Positions 34,263 through 44,815 of a stretch of 45,170 nucleotides of DNA are shown here, piece after piece; within the stretch, counting starts at the first letter, position 1, and the number at the start of each line of letters is the position of its first letter. The DNA is from Betaproteobacteria bacterium (GTDB taxonomy: Bacteria; Pseudomonadota; Gammaproteobacteria; Burkholderiales; Burkholderiaceae_A). The DNA lies in assembly GCA_028139135.1 (NCBI GenBank), contig JAOINB010000001.1, forward strand, positions 1-45,170, read 5' to 3'. Both the position numbers and the translations under genes were made by a program. The notes beneath the pieces are model-generated. The model ran no database searches. It worked only from the letters and a program-made list of their open reading frames with translations, and was not told the origin of the DNA.

Positions 34263-35627
34263 ATGGACTTAGAAAATAATTTACAATTCATTCACACCTC
34301 TTCAGAGTTGAAGATGATAGCACAAAAAATGCTTGATATTGCTCATGATGTAGGGGCCGTGCAAGCAAGTGTTGATGTAACTGAAAACTACGGACTTTCG
34401 ACTCAAGTTCGACTTGGACAGCTTGAGACAAGCGAAAATAACAGAGAAAAATCGGCTAGCATAACAATCTACAATTCTGGCAGAAAAGGATTTGCTGAAA
34501 CTTCAAATTTTGAATCGAGTGCGCTTCAACAGACTGTTTTCAAAGCTAGAGATATTGCAAAGTTTACCAAACCGGATAAATTTGCGGGTTTGCCAAAAAA
34601 AGAAGATCTTGAGTTTAAACCACGAAATGATCTTGAGCTCTATTTTCCGTGGGACATTGGTATCAGAGGTGCAATTGATATAGCTCAGCGGTGTGAGGCT
34701 AGTGCTTTAGGAACCGACAAACATATCAAAAACTCCGAGGGTGCGGCTGTTTCGGTTCATCACAGTAATTTTTTTTCTGTAAACTCTTTAGGATTCGAAG
34801 GTGGTTATAAGCAGAGCCGACATACTGTTTCGGTTGCTCCGATTGCCACTAGGAATGGAGAAATGGAGAGGGACTATTGGTACTCTTCGGACAGAAATTT
34901 TAACAATTTGGCGACCCCTGAGGATATAGGTGGCTACGCTGCCCGTAGAGCTCTAGCTCGGCTTGGTTCTAAACAGATTTCTACTCGAAAATCCCCTGTA
35001 CTTTTTGACGCTCCAATAGCTGCAAGTTTATTAGGATCATTCGTTCAAGCTATTAGTGGTGCTTCTCTTTACAAGAATTTAACTTTCCTAGATAAAAGCC
35101 TTGACACCATGATTTTTCCTGAATCTATTTTTATTGAAGAAAATCCATTTTTGATTGGGGGAATGGGTTCAGCGCCATTTGATGATGAGGGTGTTAAAGT
35201 GCGCCCCAGGTTAGTAGTCGAGAACGGGATTATAAAAGGCTACTTTTTGTCCAGTTACAGCGCAAAGCGTTTGAATATGCATACTACTGGTAATGCCGGT
35301 GGCTCCCATAATTTAAGAATGTTTGACAGTAACAGTCGTAGCGGAAATAATCTTAATGAAATGTTCAAACTTATGGGAAACGGACTTTTTGTTACAGAGT
35401 TAATGGGTCAGGGGGTAAACACAATCACGGGTGATTATTCCAGAGGCGCCTCAGGTTTTTGGATCCAAAATGGGCAAATTTCATTTCCAGTTTACGAAAT
35501 TACAATAGCAGGCAATCTAAAAGAAATGTTTCAAAACATAGTGTCGATTGGCGCCGATGAATATCGTAGGGGTTCGAAAACCACTGGATCAGTGTTAATC
35601 GAAATGATGACTATTGGCGGAAGCTAA
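34263..35627 (+). CDS. pmbA: Metalloprotease PmbA/TldE subunit
   Basis: Protein of 454 aa, family length. The N-terminal half has RLGQLETSENNREKSASITIYNSGRKG, typical of the TldD/PmbA family. The C-terminal half has DEGVKVRPRLVVENGIIKGYFLSSYSAKRL, TTGNAGGSHNL and TGDYSRGASGFWIQNGQISFPVYEITIAGNL, which are conserved PmbA motifs. PmbA forms a heterodimer with TldD that cleaves unfolded peptides such as microcin precursors and CcdA; the partner tldD is not in this window. It ends immediately before the convergent typA stop with no gap. Confidence 0.94.
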   Translation: MDLENNLQFIHTSSELKMIAQKMLDIAHDVGAVQASVDVTENYGLSTQVRLGQLETSENNREKSASITIYNSGRKGFAETSNFESSALQQTVFKARDIAKFTKPDKFAGLPKKEDLEFKPRNDLELYFPWDIGIRGAIDIAQRCEASALGTDKHIKNSEGAAVSVHHSNFFSVNSLGFEGGYKQSRHTVSVAPIATRNGEMERDYWYSSDRNFNNLATPEDIGGYAARRALARLGSKQISTRKSPVLFDAPIAASLLGSFVQAISGASLYKNLTFLDKSLDTMIFPESIFIEENPFLIGGMGSAPFDDEGVKVRPRLVVENGIIKGYFLSSYSAKRLNMHTTGNAGGSHNLRMFDSNSRSGNNLNEMFKLMGNGLFVTELMGQGVNTITGDYSRGASGFWIQNGQISFPVYEITIAGNLKEMFQNIVSIGADEYRRGSKTTGSVLIEMMTIGGS

Positions 35628-37448
35628 TTAATCAGCCGTTACCTGCCTACTATTTCTTCTCCTTTCCCCTTCAGTCAAGGATAATTTCCTTAGTCTAAGG
35701 GCTTTTGGTGTTATCTCCAAAAGCTCATCATCCCCCAGTATACCCAATCCCTTTTCTAAGTTAAGCTCCATCATATTTTTAAGTTCTATATGTTCATCCT
35801 TGCCAGACGCTCTAATGTTAGTTAGTTTCTTTCCCTTAATAGGATTTACTATAAGATCATTTGGCCTTGCGTGGACCCCAATAATCATCCCTTCATACAC
35901 CTCGACTCCCGGACTTACAAACAATCTACCTCTTTCCTGTATTTTCCACAAAGCATAGGCATTGATAGTGCCATTCTCTTGAGAGACCAGTGCGCCATTC
36001 TTTCGTTGACTAGAAATTGACGATACCGAATCATACTTTGCAAAACTATGCGAGAAAATACCCGTACCTTTGGTAATAGTAGTAAACTCACTGTGAAATC
36101 CGATAAGCGCCTTAGTGCTGACAAAATATTCTAACCGCACTCTCTGTTCATTAATGTTTTCCATATTACATAACTTTGCCCCTCTCTCTCCAACGCTTTT
36201 CATAACCATTCCCTGGAAATCTAATCCAACTTCCATAATTAGTGTTTCGTAAGGCTCCAATCTTTTTCCATCTGAGCCAGTTTTGTAGACTACCGTTGGC
36301 TTCGATACGGAAAGTTCAAACCCTTCCCTTCTCAAATTTTCAATTAATATGGTTAAATGTAGCTCCCCTCTTCCAAAAACCTCAAAAATTTCCTGGTCAT
36401 CGTTAAAGTTAACTTTTAATGCGAGATTGGTTATCAGTTCTTTCTCTAACCTCTCTCGTATCTGTCTACCAGTGACAAATTTTCCTTCTCTTCCTGCAAA
36501 TGGAGAAGAATTAACAAAAAAATTTACACCTAATGTTGGTTCATCAACTTGTAAGATTGGAAATGGTTCGGGACTACTAGAGTCGCATAAAGTTGCGCCG
36601 ATTTTGATATCATCAATACCATTAATTATAACAATTTGTCCCGCCTCTGCTTTGTCAACATTTACTCTATCGAGCCCCTTGAATATCTGAATTGAGCTAA
36701 TTGTAAGCTGTTCACGTGGTCCATGCTCTCCCTCGAGAGAGACTAAATTATCTCGCAAGGCTAATACACCTCTTGAGATTTTACCGATACCAATCTTTCC
36801 AAGATAAGGAGAATAATCTACTGCAGAAATCTGCATCCTGAAAGGTCCTGCAACGTCTCCGCTAGGCTTAGGAGTTTTTGTAACAATAATACTTAATAAC
36901 TCTTTCATGTCTTTTTGCTGTACTAGTGGATCCACCGTTGCAAAACCTTTGATAGCCGACGCATAAATAACAGGAAAGTCTAATTGCTGATCATTTGCCC
37001 CCAAATTAGCAAAGAGTTCAAATGTTTCATCTATGACCCAATCAGGGCGTGCTCCAACTTTATCAATCTTGTTTATAACAACGATCGGCTTCAAACCAAT
37101 CTGAAGCGCTTTGTTCGTCACAAAACGTGTTTGTGGCATAGGCCCTTCTACCGCATCAACTAATAATAAAACACCATCTACCATTGACAAGATCCGTTCC
37201 ACCTCTCCACCAAAATCAGCATGTCCTGGTGTATCAACTATGTTGATATGAACAGAATCAAACACTATTGAGCAATTTTTTGAAACGATCGTAATTCCTC
37301 TTTCTCTTTCAAGATCATTTGAATCCATTACCCTTTCACAAATAGTTTCGTTATCTCTAAATACACCGGATTGCTTCAAGAGCTGGTCAACGAGGGTAGT
37401 TTTTCCATGGTCTACGTGAGCAATGATTGCAATATTTCTTTTTTCCAT
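35628..37448 (-). CDS. typA: Ribosome-associated GTPase TypA/BipA
   Basis: Translational GTPase of 606 aa. G motifs: [15 protein letters not shown] (G1), RERGITI (G2), [14 protein letters not shown] (G3), VVINKIDK (G4) and YASA (G5). The EF-G-like domains III and V, and the C-terminal [17 protein letters not shown], are typical BipA. It assists 50S assembly and stress adaptation, including growth in the cold. It follows truB by 6 bp, as in betaproteobacterial order, and its stop abuts the pmbA stop. A shadow frame of 69 residues occurs inside it and is ignored. Confidence 0.95.
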   Translation of the reverse strand: MEKRNIAIIAHVDHGKTTLVDQLLKQSGVFRDNETICERVMDSNDLERERGITIVSKNCSIVFDSVHINIVDTPGHADFGGEVERILSMVDGVLLLVDAVEGPMPQTRFVTNKALQIGLKPIVVINKIDKVGARPDWVIDETFELFANLGANDQQLDFPVIYASAIKGFATVDPLVQQKDMKELLSIIVTKTPKPSGDVAGPFRMQISAVDYSPYLGKIGIGKISRGVLALRDNLVSLEGEHGPREQLTISSIQIFKGLDRVNVDKAEAGQIVIINGIDDIKIGATLCDSSSPEPFPILQVDEPTLGVNFFVNSSPFAGREGKFVTGRQIRERLEKELITNLALKVNFNDDQEIFEVFGRGELHLTILIENLRREGFELSVSKPTVVYKTGSDGKRLEPYETLIMEVGLDFQGMVMKSVGERGAKLCNMENINEQRVRLEYFVSTKALIGFHSEFTTITKGTGIFSHSFAKYDSVSSISSQRKNGALVSQENGTINAYALWKIQERGRLFVSPGVEVYEGMIIGVHARPNDLIVNPIKGKKLTNIRASGKDEHIELKNMMELNLEKGLGILGDDELLEITPKALRLRKLSLTEGERRRNSRQVTAD

Positions 37449-37454
37449 TTTCTT

Positions 37455-38368
37455 TTATTCTCTTATATCTTTTGTATTGATTAATCTTTTAGGGGACACT
37501 TTGTCTCCTTCTATTTCACCTAACCCTAAAAATTTATTCTGCTTATCATACAATCTTACCAAGACATTTTCCGAGAAATCCAACGCCTCCTCAGGAGCTT
37601 TAATTGCTAAACCATTCATAACTTTATCAAGTTCATAGTCAGACAACAAAAGACTCCTGAAGTCTTTCAAAAATAAATCGACAGGTCGAATATACTTGTC
37701 TTCTAAAACTCTCATCCCAAAAATTTTTAAATCTTCCGACATCCGTTCCAAAGTAAAGGCATCCTTTAAGGAGAATTCTCCAACAGAAGTACGTTCTAGA
37801 CTGGTAATGTGAGCACCACACCCTAACATATTACCTATATCTTCAGTCAAGGCTCTAATGTACGTTCCTTTGGAACAAGATACTTTTACTGTTAAATAAG
37901 GTATTGCTAATGACAGTAACTTAAGGTCAATAATTTCTACGGTTCTCTTTACCTGGTCAACAGGCATCCCTTTACGAGCTAGCTTGTACATCGGAGTACC
38001 TCCTACCTTTACCGCTGAGTATAGTGGTACCGTTTGTAAATTTTTTCCCTTGAGTTTAGTTAAGACTTCTAATATCTCTGGTTTACCACACTTAACAATT
38101 TTTTTTTTACCACAGCTCCTTCTTTATCACCAGTTTCAGTAGAGACACCCAATAAAATTTCCGCATTGTATGTTTTGTTTTTGTGCAACGACATAGAGCC
38201 GAACTTCGTGCCCTCCCCAATTAATATCGGTAATAGTCCTGTAGCCATTGGATCCAGGGTTCCTCCATGACCTACTTTGGACTTTACTATTCGCTTTACC
38301 TTCCTAACAACTCCTGCAGAAGAAATTCCCGCTTTCTTGTTTATGAAGATAATACCGTTTAGCCTCAT
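37455..38368 (-). CDS. truB: tRNA pseudouridine-55 synthase, interrupted by a frameshift at an A10 run
   Basis: Makes pseudouridine 55 in the T-loop of tRNA. The N-terminal 90 residues have MRLNGIIFINKKAGISS and the catalytic HGGTLDPMATGLLPIL with its Asp. The frame then stops soon after a run of ten A residues (38099-38108). In the next frame, without a break, the protein goes on with QTVPLYSAVKVGGTPMYKLARKG, TVKVSCSKGTYIRALTEDIG and the C-terminal PUA-like region to 37455. Inserting one A (or a -1 slip) at the run joins the two halves into about 304 aa, the normal size. So the gene is either misread at the homopolymer or rescued by slippage. It lies between rbfA and typA; rbfA stop is 29 bp upstream. 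Confidence 0.9.
38099..38108 (-). other. Ten-A slippery tract at the truB frameshift
   Basis: On the coding strand truB reads GTG GTA AAA AAA AAA TTG and then meets a stop after ten further codons. An extra A, or a -1 slip within the run, gives AAA ATT GTT AAG and restores the conserved reading frame. Transcriptional slippage is known on A runs of about nine or more. Confidence 0.8.
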
Positions 38369-38397
38369 CTCTTTAAAAAGAAAGTATCATACTGCTA

Positions 38398-38769
38398 TTA
38401 TTCACTGACTCTAGTAAGCAACTCATTAATTCTGTCACCGTGATCTAGCGAGGTATCTAATTTAAAAATTAGTTCCGGGATTCTGTAACATGTAAGCTCT
38501 TTTCCTAACTGCATTCTTATAAATTTTTTCGCCGAGTATAAACCAGCCTCCGCTTCTTTTAAATTATTCTGTGACCATGGGTAAACACTGTAAAATATTT
38601 TGGCGATTGTAATATCGTAAGTAATCTCTACATCAGTGATCGTCACGGTATTAACACGAGGATCTCTGACTTTTGCTCTAACGATTTCAGACACTGTCTT
38701 GCGAATATGATCCGCAATTTTAAAGCCCCTTTTTGATCGTACATTTATTTTATTAAAGGGCTCTTGCAA
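38398..38769 (-). CDS. rbfA: 30S ribosome-binding factor RbfA
   Basis: Small KH-fold protein of 123 aa that helps 16S rRNA 5' maturation and 30S assembly, mainly at low temperature. [27 protein letters not shown] and [22 protein letters not shown] are the family core. The only available start that keeps the N-terminus is the TTG at 38769, 17 bases inside infB, with GAGGG just upstream. This overlap couples it to infB translation, the usual order nusA-infB-rbfA-truB. Confidence 0.93.
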   Translation of the reverse strand: MQEPFNKINVRSKRGFKIADHIRKTVSEIVRAKVRDPRVNTVTITDVEITYDITIAKIFYSVYPWSQNNLKEAEAGLYSAKKFIRMQLGKELTCYRIPELIFKLDTSLDHGDRINELLTRVSE

Positions 38770-41422
38770 TTTCCCTCACCTCAAAGACCTCTAATTGATC
38801 GCCTTCCTTGATATCATTATAACCACGCAAAGTCAGGCCACATTCATAACCCTCTTTTACTTCTTTTATATCTTCCTTAAAACGCTTTAAAGATTCCAAT
38901 TCTCCCGTCCATATAACAACGTTCTCTCTTAATAACCTAACGGACGCACTTTTCTTCACAATACCCTCTAGAACCATACATCCAGCAATTTTTCCTAATT
39001 TCGACACCTTAAATATCTGTCTTATTTCGACTAAACCAGTTACTTCTTCCTTAATCTCCGGAGCCAACATACCTTGAAGGGCGTCCTTAACATCCTTTAC
39101 GGCATCGTATATTACATTGTAATACCGTATATCTATTTCATTTAAATCAGCTAGGCGTTTAGATGCTGAATCAGCTCTAACATTAAATCCAATGATAACT
39201 GCCCTCGATGCTATCGCTAAATTAACATCTGATTCAGTTACGGGTCCAACCGCGGAATGTACCATTCTAATCTTGATTTCTTGATTGGACAGTTTCTGTA
39301 ATGAAAGAGATACTGCCTCCTGTGAACCGTGAACATCTGCTTTAACAATCAAGGGTAGATCTTTATTTTCTCCTCCCATATTTTCAAAAACATTCTCCAG
39401 TTTTGCAGCCTGCTGTTTTGCAAGTCGAACATCACGAAATTTTCCCTGTCTGAAAAGAGCAATCTCTCTCGCTTTTTTTTCATCTCCCAGTACCAAAAGC
39501 TCATCTCCCGATTGAGGAACATCTGTCAAACCGAGGATTTCTGCTGGTATTGAAGGACCTGCAGACTGTATTTGTCTGCTGTTTTCATCCAACAATGCAC
39601 GTATCCTACCAAATGAGGCTCCTGCTAAAACAACATCGCCTATTTTAAGCGTCCCTGCCTGCACTAAAACAGTCGCTACAGGACCTCTACCTTTGTCGAT
39701 ACTTGCCTCAACGATCAAACCTTTAGCCATAGATTCTACGGGGGCTTTTAATTCCAAAACCTCAGCCTGGAGCAGAATATTTTCTAATAATTCATCCAAA
39801 CCTTCTCCGGTTTTAGCAGAAACGGGTACAAACGGGGAGTCTCCACCAAAATCCTCAGGCACAACCTCTTCAGCAATGAGTTCACTTTTGACTCGCTCTA
39901 TGTTTGCCTCCGGTTTGTCAATTTTATTAACCGCAACAACTAATGGTACCCCAGCGGCTCTAGCATGAGCTATCGCCTCCTTCGTTTGTGGCATAACTCC
40001 ATCATCGGCAGCTACAACCAAAATAACAATATCTGTGGCATTCGCCCCTCTTGCCCTCATCGCTGTGAACGCCTCGTGTCCTGGTGTATCCAAAAATGTA
40101 ACGGTGCCTTTGTCGCTAACTACATGGTATGCACCAATATGCTGAGTGATACCGCCAGCCTCACTATCTACTACCTTTGTTGTTCTAATTAAATCCAACA
40201 GTGACGTTTTTCCATGATCAACATGGCCCATTATTGTCACAACAGGAGGCCTTGGTAGTGATTCAACATCTTTTGTAGAACGAAGTTCACTTTCTTCCAG
40301 AAACAACTCCGGGTCATCGAGTTTGGCTGCAACAGCTTTGTGCCCCATCTCTTCAACCACAATCATTGCCGTTTCTTGATCTAATACCTGGTTAATAGTA
40401 ACCATTTGCCCCATAGTCATTAAAACCTTGATCACTTCGCTTCCCTTAAAAGCCATTCTGTGGGCTAATTCTGCAACCGTAATAGTTTCGGGGACATTTA
40501 CCTCTCGTACAACAAATTCGACCACGTTCTCTGTTTCATCTTGCTTTTGAGCATTATTTGTCGCTTTAGGCTTTACCTTATGATGACGCCAACCACCCGT
40601 ACCACCAGACATATCTCCTCTAGTCTTAATGACCCTTTTCTGCCTTTGTTCTTCTTTCCAGGTTGAAGATAATTTGCTGGATTTTACAGACTTCTCAGTT
40701 TTCTTCGATTTCAAATCCGGTTTCTCACGATCAGAAGGCAAAGTAACTTTTAAAGTAGTATCCTTCGTAGCTTGCTTATTAACGCTTTCTTTTTCAACTT
40801 TTTTTAACTTTTCATCGCTACTTTTTTCAGAAGTCATGAACGCATTTATTTCGGCGACTTCTGAATCAACGTTAGATCTTCCTGCTTCCTCTCCCTGATC
40901 CATTGTATTCTTGGCAATAGCCGAACGTTTATCCTTCGAGTTACTAAGGGAAGAATCACCCTGCGTCGGAGTTGCAGAATCTTTATCTTCAATGATTGCT
41001 TCCTGAGACTTGGTTTCAGTATTTCCTGCATACTTTCCCTTCTCAGCAGCGCTCCCTCCTGCACTATCTAACGGGGAATCACCGTTTACATCATTTGGAT
41101 TGTCATCATACGATTTCTTTTTAACAAAAACTCTTTTCTTTCTTACTTCAACTTGAATAGTCCTCGATTTACCCGATGGATCCGCCTGTTTGATCTCTGA
41201 GGTTGTTCTTTTTGTCAAAGTTATTTTTTTCCTACTTGCTGGATCTGCAGTTTGCGAATGAGCCTTTCTAAGAGTTTGGAGAAGTTTTTCCTTATCTTCT
41301 TCAGAAATGACATCTAACCCCGACTTTTTGGGAACTCCTGCTAGATTTAGCTGATCAAGCAATGTGTCGACAGGCACTTTTAACTCCGCAGCAAATTCTT
41401 TAACGCTAGTATTAATTGACAC
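38753..41422 (-). CDS. infB: Translation initiation factor IF-2
   Basis: GTPase that delivers initiator tRNA to the 30S subunit. The start is the GTG at 41422, giving 889 aa, because GAGGAGG lies six bases upstream; a GTG 15 bases earlier would begin within that site. The N-terminus has the IF2-N fold ([20 protein letters not shown], a second copy near [22 protein letters not shown]). Between lies a charged linker of Lys, Ser and Asp. G motifs are [46 protein letters not shown] and [12 protein letters not shown]; the C-terminal domains follow. It overlaps nusA by 11 bp and rbfA by 17 bp. Confidence 0.96.
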   Translation of the reverse strand: MSINTSVKEFAAELKVPVDTLLDQLNLAGVPKKSGLDVISEEDKEKLLQTLRKAHSQTADPASRKKITLTKRTTSEIKQADPSGKSRTIQVEVRKKRVFVKKKSYDDNPNDVNGDSPLDSAGGSAAEKGKYAGNTETKSQEAIIEDKDSATPTQGDSSLSNSKDKRSAIAKNTMDQGEEAGRSNVDSEVAEINAFMTSEKSSDEKLKKVEKESVNKQATKDTTLKVTLPSDREKPDLKSKKTEKSVKSSKLSSTWKEEQRQKRVIKTRGDMSGGTGGWRHHKVKPKATNNAQKQDETENVVEFVVREVNVPETITVAELAHRMAFKGSEVIKVLMTMGQMVTINQVLDQETAMIVVEEMGHKAVAAKLDDPELFLEESELRSTKDVESLPRPPVVTIMGHVDHGKTSLLDLIRTTKVVDSEAGGITQHIGAYHVVSDKGTVTFLDTPGHEAFTAMRARGANATDIVILVVAADDGVMPQTKEAIAHARAAGVPLVVAVNKIDKPEANIERVKSELIAEEVVPEDFGGDSPFVPVSAKTGEGLDELLENILLQAEVLELKAPVESMAKGLIVEASIDKGRGPVATVLVQAGTLKIGDVVLAGASFGRIRALLDENSRQIQSAGPSIPAEILGLTDVPQSGDELLVLGDEKKAREIALFRQGKFRDVRLAKQQAAKLENVFENMGGENKDLPLIVKADVHGSQEAVSLSLQKLSNQEIKIRMVHSAVGPVTESDVNLAIASRAVIIGFNVRADSASKRLADLNEIDIRYYNVIYDAVKDVKDALQGMLAPEIKEEVTGLVEIRQIFKVSKLGKIAGCMVLEGIVKKSASVRLLRENVVIWTGELESLKRFKEDIKEVKEGYECGLTLRGYNDIKEGDQLEVFEVREIARAL

Positions 41423-42935
41423 TAGAATCCTCCTCACTACTGGATTTTATATTATCGCCTTCAGAAACAAACCAATGTGCCCTAGCCTCCATGATCAAAT
41501 TACTACCCTCATCTCTGTCAATATCAATTAGTTCCACCAATTCGTCGACTGATAATTCAGCCAAATCGTCTCTTGTTAAGATTTTGGAATCTACCAATTT
41601 AGCCGCTAATTCATTAGACATACCAGTAACTTCAAAAAGATCAGTATCAGTCGATTGTAATTTCTCTTCAGCTACCAAAGCTTGCGTGAGTAAAAAGTTT
41701 CTAGCTCTAGTTCTAAGTTCGTTAACCGTGTCCTCATCAAAAGCCTGAATAGCCAGCATCTCAGAGACAGGAATATAAGCAATCTCGTCTATGCTAGCGA
41801 ATCCTTCATCAACCAAAACAGAAGCGACCTCCTCATCGACATCTAATTTCTCCATAAATAGCTTTAAAACATCCTCTCTTTCAAGCGCTGTTTTTTTCTC
41901 AGATTCATCAGCTGTAAGTATATTGATCTGCCAACCCGTCAATTCAGATGCGAGTCTTACGTTCTGTCCACCTCTTCCAATCGCGACCGCGAGTTCACTT
42001 TCTTCCACAACCACGTCCATTGACTTTCCTTCTTCGTCAACGACAATCTGACTAACGTTGGCGGGAGCCAATGCACCAATGACAAACTCTGCTGGGTCCT
42101 CAGACCATAAAACAATATCAACGCGTTCTCCCGATAATTCATGAGTAACCGCTTGAACACGACTGCCACGGACGCCAACACACGTCCCAATTGGATCAAT
42201 CCGAGCATCTGAAGTATGAACTGCAATTTTAGCCCTAACACCAGGATCCCTAGAAGCGGATTTAATTGTCATCAAGCCCTGCTCAATCTCTGGCACCTCG
42301 AGCTCAAACAATTTCATAATTATTTCAGGGCACGTTCTTGAGAGAATAACCTGCTGTCCCCTTTGAGCCCTGTCAACTTTTAACATGTAAGCTCTCACTC
42401 TATCTCCTGGACGCAGATTCTCTTTTGGAATAATTTGATCTTTAGGTAAACGAGCCTCAATCTTCCCAGCTTCAATAATGACATCACCTCGATCCATTCT
42501 TTTAACAGTACCGGAGACTATAGCTTCTCCCCGATCCAGAAAATCATTTAGAACTTGCTCTCGTTCAGCTTCCCGAATTTTTTGGGTGATAACTTGCTTC
42601 GCTGCTTGCGCCCCAATCCGACCGAATTTTTCAGCCTTGAGCTCCTCTTCAATGTAATCTCCTATTTCAATATCATCAATTTGTTTCCTAGCCCCGAGTA
42701 AAGTGATTTCTGATTCATCATTCGTAAATTCGTCATCTTCAACTACTTTCCATCGACGAAACGCATCATACTCTCCATTTGACCTATCTATTCTCACGAC
42801 AATGTCTGAATCATGAGGAAACCTTTTTTTCGTAGCTGATGCGAGCGCGCTTTCTAAAGATTCGAAAACTATTTCCCTCTCAACGTTTTTCTCTCTGGCT
42901 ATTGCATCTACTAAAATTAAAACTTCCTTACTCAT
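41412..42935 (-). CDS. nusA: Transcription termination/antitermination factor NusA
   Basis: NusA of 507 aa. The order is the N-terminal RNAP-binding domain, S1 domain around [21 protein letters not shown], two KH domains ([18 protein letters not shown] and [18 protein letters not shown]) and two C-terminal acidic repeats ([23 protein letters not shown] and [19 protein letters not shown]). It controls pausing, Rho-independent termination and antitermination, and is part of the rRNA antitermination complex. ATG start at 42935, eight bases inside rimP. First large gene of the nusA-infB-rbfA-truB-typA series. Confidence 0.96.
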   Translation of the reverse strand: MSKEVLILVDAIAREKNVEREIVFESLESALASATKKRFPHDSDIVVRIDRSNGEYDAFRRWKVVEDDEFTNDESEITLLGARKQIDDIEIGDYIEEELKAEKFGRIGAQAAKQVITQKIREAEREQVLNDFLDRGEAIVSGTVKRMDRGDVIIEAGKIEARLPKDQIIPKENLRPGDRVRAYMLKVDRAQRGQQVILSRTCPEIIMKLFELEVPEIEQGLMTIKSASRDPGVRAKIAVHTSDARIDPIGTCVGVRGSRVQAVTHELSGERVDIVLWSEDPAEFVIGALAPANVSQIVVDEEGKSMDVVVEESELAVAIGRGGQNVRLASELTGWQINILTADESEKKTALEREDVLKLFMEKLDVDEEVASVLVDEGFASIDEIAYIPVSEMLAIQAFDEDTVNELRTRARNFLLTQALVAEEKLQSTDTDLFEVTGMSNELAAKLVDSKILTRDDLAELSVDELVELIDIDRDEGSNLIMEARAHWFVSEGDNIKSSSEEDSSVN

Positions 42936-43431
42936 GTTTTCTACCTTTTGAAAAAGTTTCTCCCACCAAACGGGCTGATGATAATTCTCCTATCGAAAAA
43001 GAAAGAGTAAATTTGTGTTTAGTATCTAACAATTCAAGAGCATATCCTGTTTCCAAAACATCACCGTCTCCACCGAACTCATTTTTCCTTAAAATACCTT
43101 CAAAATTCTTAATGTTATCTACTGATTCTTTTAAGCTAATTTTTATTCGCGAGCCCATAAACCTCTCAAAATGTGATGCCTTGGTCAGCTTTCTATCGAT
43201 TCCCGGAGAAGAGACCTCTAGTCTTTCAAACGCCAGATTTTCAACCGGTAATTGATACAGTAGCTGGCGAGTTAACAATTCGCAGTCTTTCACACTCACA
43301 TCACGGGTGTTGTCAACGATGTCGATAAAAATACGCACTAGCCCTGACTCACACATCTCCAAATCTATAAGTTCGTATCCCATCCCGACAGCAATGTCAG
43401 AGACTACATGTTCCCATCTGTTCAACAACAA
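42928..43431 (-). CDS. rimP: Ribosome maturation factor RimP
   Basis: Helps 30S assembly. Core motifs: [20 protein letters not shown] and [18 protein letters not shown], with [27 protein letters not shown]. Start codons are unusual. No in-frame ATG exists; I choose the TTG at 43431 (167 aa) because a GGGGGAA site lies six bases before it. Another TTG at 43446 and two after 43431 are alternatives. A short GC hairpin with six Ts lies just upstream, so expression may depend on attenuation. It begins the operon into nusA. Confidence 0.85.
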   Translation of the reverse strand: MLLNRWEHVVSDIAVGMGYELIDLEMCESGLVRIFIDIVDNTRDVSVKDCELLTRQLLYQLPVENLAFERLEVSSPGIDRKLTKASHFERFMGSRIKISLKESVDNIKNFEGILRKNEFGGDGDVLETGYALELLDTKHKFTLSFSIGELSSARLVGETFSKGRKHE

Positions 43432-43453
43432 TGAAATTTCCCCCAATAAAATT

Positions 43454-43472
43454 AAAAAAGGGCATAGAGCCC
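43454..43472 (-). terminator. Hairpin with T-run before rimP
   Basis: On the minus strand GGGC and GCCC pair around a five-base loop and are followed by six Ts, 45 bases after the rluB stop. Too short a stem to be a strong terminator; it may separate rluB from rimP or attenuate the rimP-nusA operon. Confidence 0.35.
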
Positions 43473-43516
43473 CCTGTAATAGTTTAATTTAAGCTTTAAA
43501 TTTCAGCAAGATATAG

Positions 43517-44815
43517 TTATTCTTGCCCTGTATTCTTTACTTTCCTCGTATTCTTGTTTGCTCGCTTTGGCTTTCTAGCCGGTCGTGATTTTTTATTTTT
43601 AAGCGCGCCTGTTGCAGGCTCAGAAGAGGTAGCCAGACCCCAGGAGGTTTGTAAAGGATCCGGGCGCCTGCCAACTCTTTTTGATTTCCGCATTGGTCCG
43701 CCCAACTTCGACAAATGCGCATCCGAGTTTTTTGGTTGAGAATCATCATCCCCTAATCCATGAACCGCAGTATAAGATGATTTAGTACCGCCAATAGTAT
43801 TTTGATCAGTAAAACCTCCTTTTGACTTGAACTGAGCTCTTCTTACCCCAAAAGTTTTTCCCCTTGTATTTGCCGATAAAGAAGCTCCGAAGGATCCTCT
43901 GGAGTTATCTGATGATTTACCTTTTCTCCACGAATTATTTTTCTTTGGGCCAACCTGCTTCATACCAACAGTTTTCAATAATGCCTCAATAGCCTTTGCA
44001 GAAAGTTCTGTTGACCTACCTCTTCTCAAATTTTCTGGCAATGAGACAACTCCATACCTAATTCGAATCAACCTACTCACTGTAATATCAACCGCTTCAA
44101 ATAACCTTCGAACTTCTCTTCTTTTTCCCTCTGCCATTAGCACTCTAACCCAAACATTAGCGCCTCCACCTCCAACAAGCTCGATTTTTTTAAACTTTGC
44201 CATGCCTTCTTCAAATTCTATCCCCGCCAAAAGCTTCTCAATTTTTTCATCCGAAATCTCTCCATATAATCGGACAGCATATTCTCTTTCTATTTCATTC
44301 CTCGGGTGCATAAGACGGTTAGCTAAATCTCCCGAATTGGAAAAAAGAATAAGACCCTCGGTATTAATGTCTAACCGCCCGACAGCAATCCAACGACCAC
44401 CTTTTATTTTTGGGAGATTTTTAAAAACTGATAGCCTCTTTTCGGGGTCATCTCTTGAAACAATCTCGCCCACAGGCTTATGATAAGCAAGAACTCTGAT
44501 AGGAGGTGGGTCAATTTTGACTTTCAACAGTCTCCCATTTACCCTTACCTGATCATTGTGCGCAATTCTCTGACCAATATGAGCGGGAGTTCCATTTACG
44601 GATATTCTCCCCGATAGTATTAACTCCTCCATTTCTCGCCTCGATCCCATGCCTCCATCGGCAAGAACCTTATGTAATTTAGGAGAACCCACATCACGTG
44701 TTTTTTTTACATTTTTTTTGCTAAAGCTCGAACTTTCCTGGGCAATATGAAGAGGCACTGATTTATCAAAATCAGACAAAAAAGGAATAGTATTATCAGT
44801 GTTTTCTTTAGTCAT
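43517..44815 (-). CDS. rluB: 23S rRNA pseudouridine synthase B family
   Basis: Protein of 432 aa, much longer than E. coli RluB (~290). The N-terminal S4 domain holds KLHKVLADGGMGSRREMEELI. The catalytic region has YHKPVGEIVSRDDPEKR and VGRLDINTEGLILFSNSGDLANRLMHPRNEIEREY, with the catalytic Asp in GRLD, and EGKRREVRRLFEAV later. The last ~140 residues are a low-complexity basic tail rich in Ser, Gly, Arg and Lys, a feature I recall from betaproteobacterial members. It modifies 23S rRNA U2605 in E. coli. Overlaps scpB by 4 bp (ATGA). Confidence 0.92.
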   Translation of the reverse strand: MTKENTDNTIPFLSDFDKSVPLHIAQESSSFSKKNVKKTRDVGSPKLHKVLADGGMGSRREMEELILSGRISVNGTPAHIGQRIAHNDQVRVNGRLLKVKIDPPPIRVLAYHKPVGEIVSRDDPEKRLSVFKNLPKIKGGRWIAVGRLDINTEGLILFSNSGDLANRLMHPRNEIEREYAVRLYGEISDEKIEKLLAGIEFEEGMAKFKKIELVGGGGANVWVRVLMAEGKRREVRRLFEAVDITVSRLIRIRYGVVSLPENLRRGRSTELSAKAIEALLKTVGMKQVGPKKNNSWRKGKSSDNSRGSFGASLSANTRGKTFGVRRAQFKSKGGFTDQNTIGGTKSSYTAVHGLGDDDSQPKNSDAHLSKLGGPMRKSKRVGRRPDPLQTSWGLATSSEPATGALKNKKSRPARKPKRANKNTRKVKNTGQE

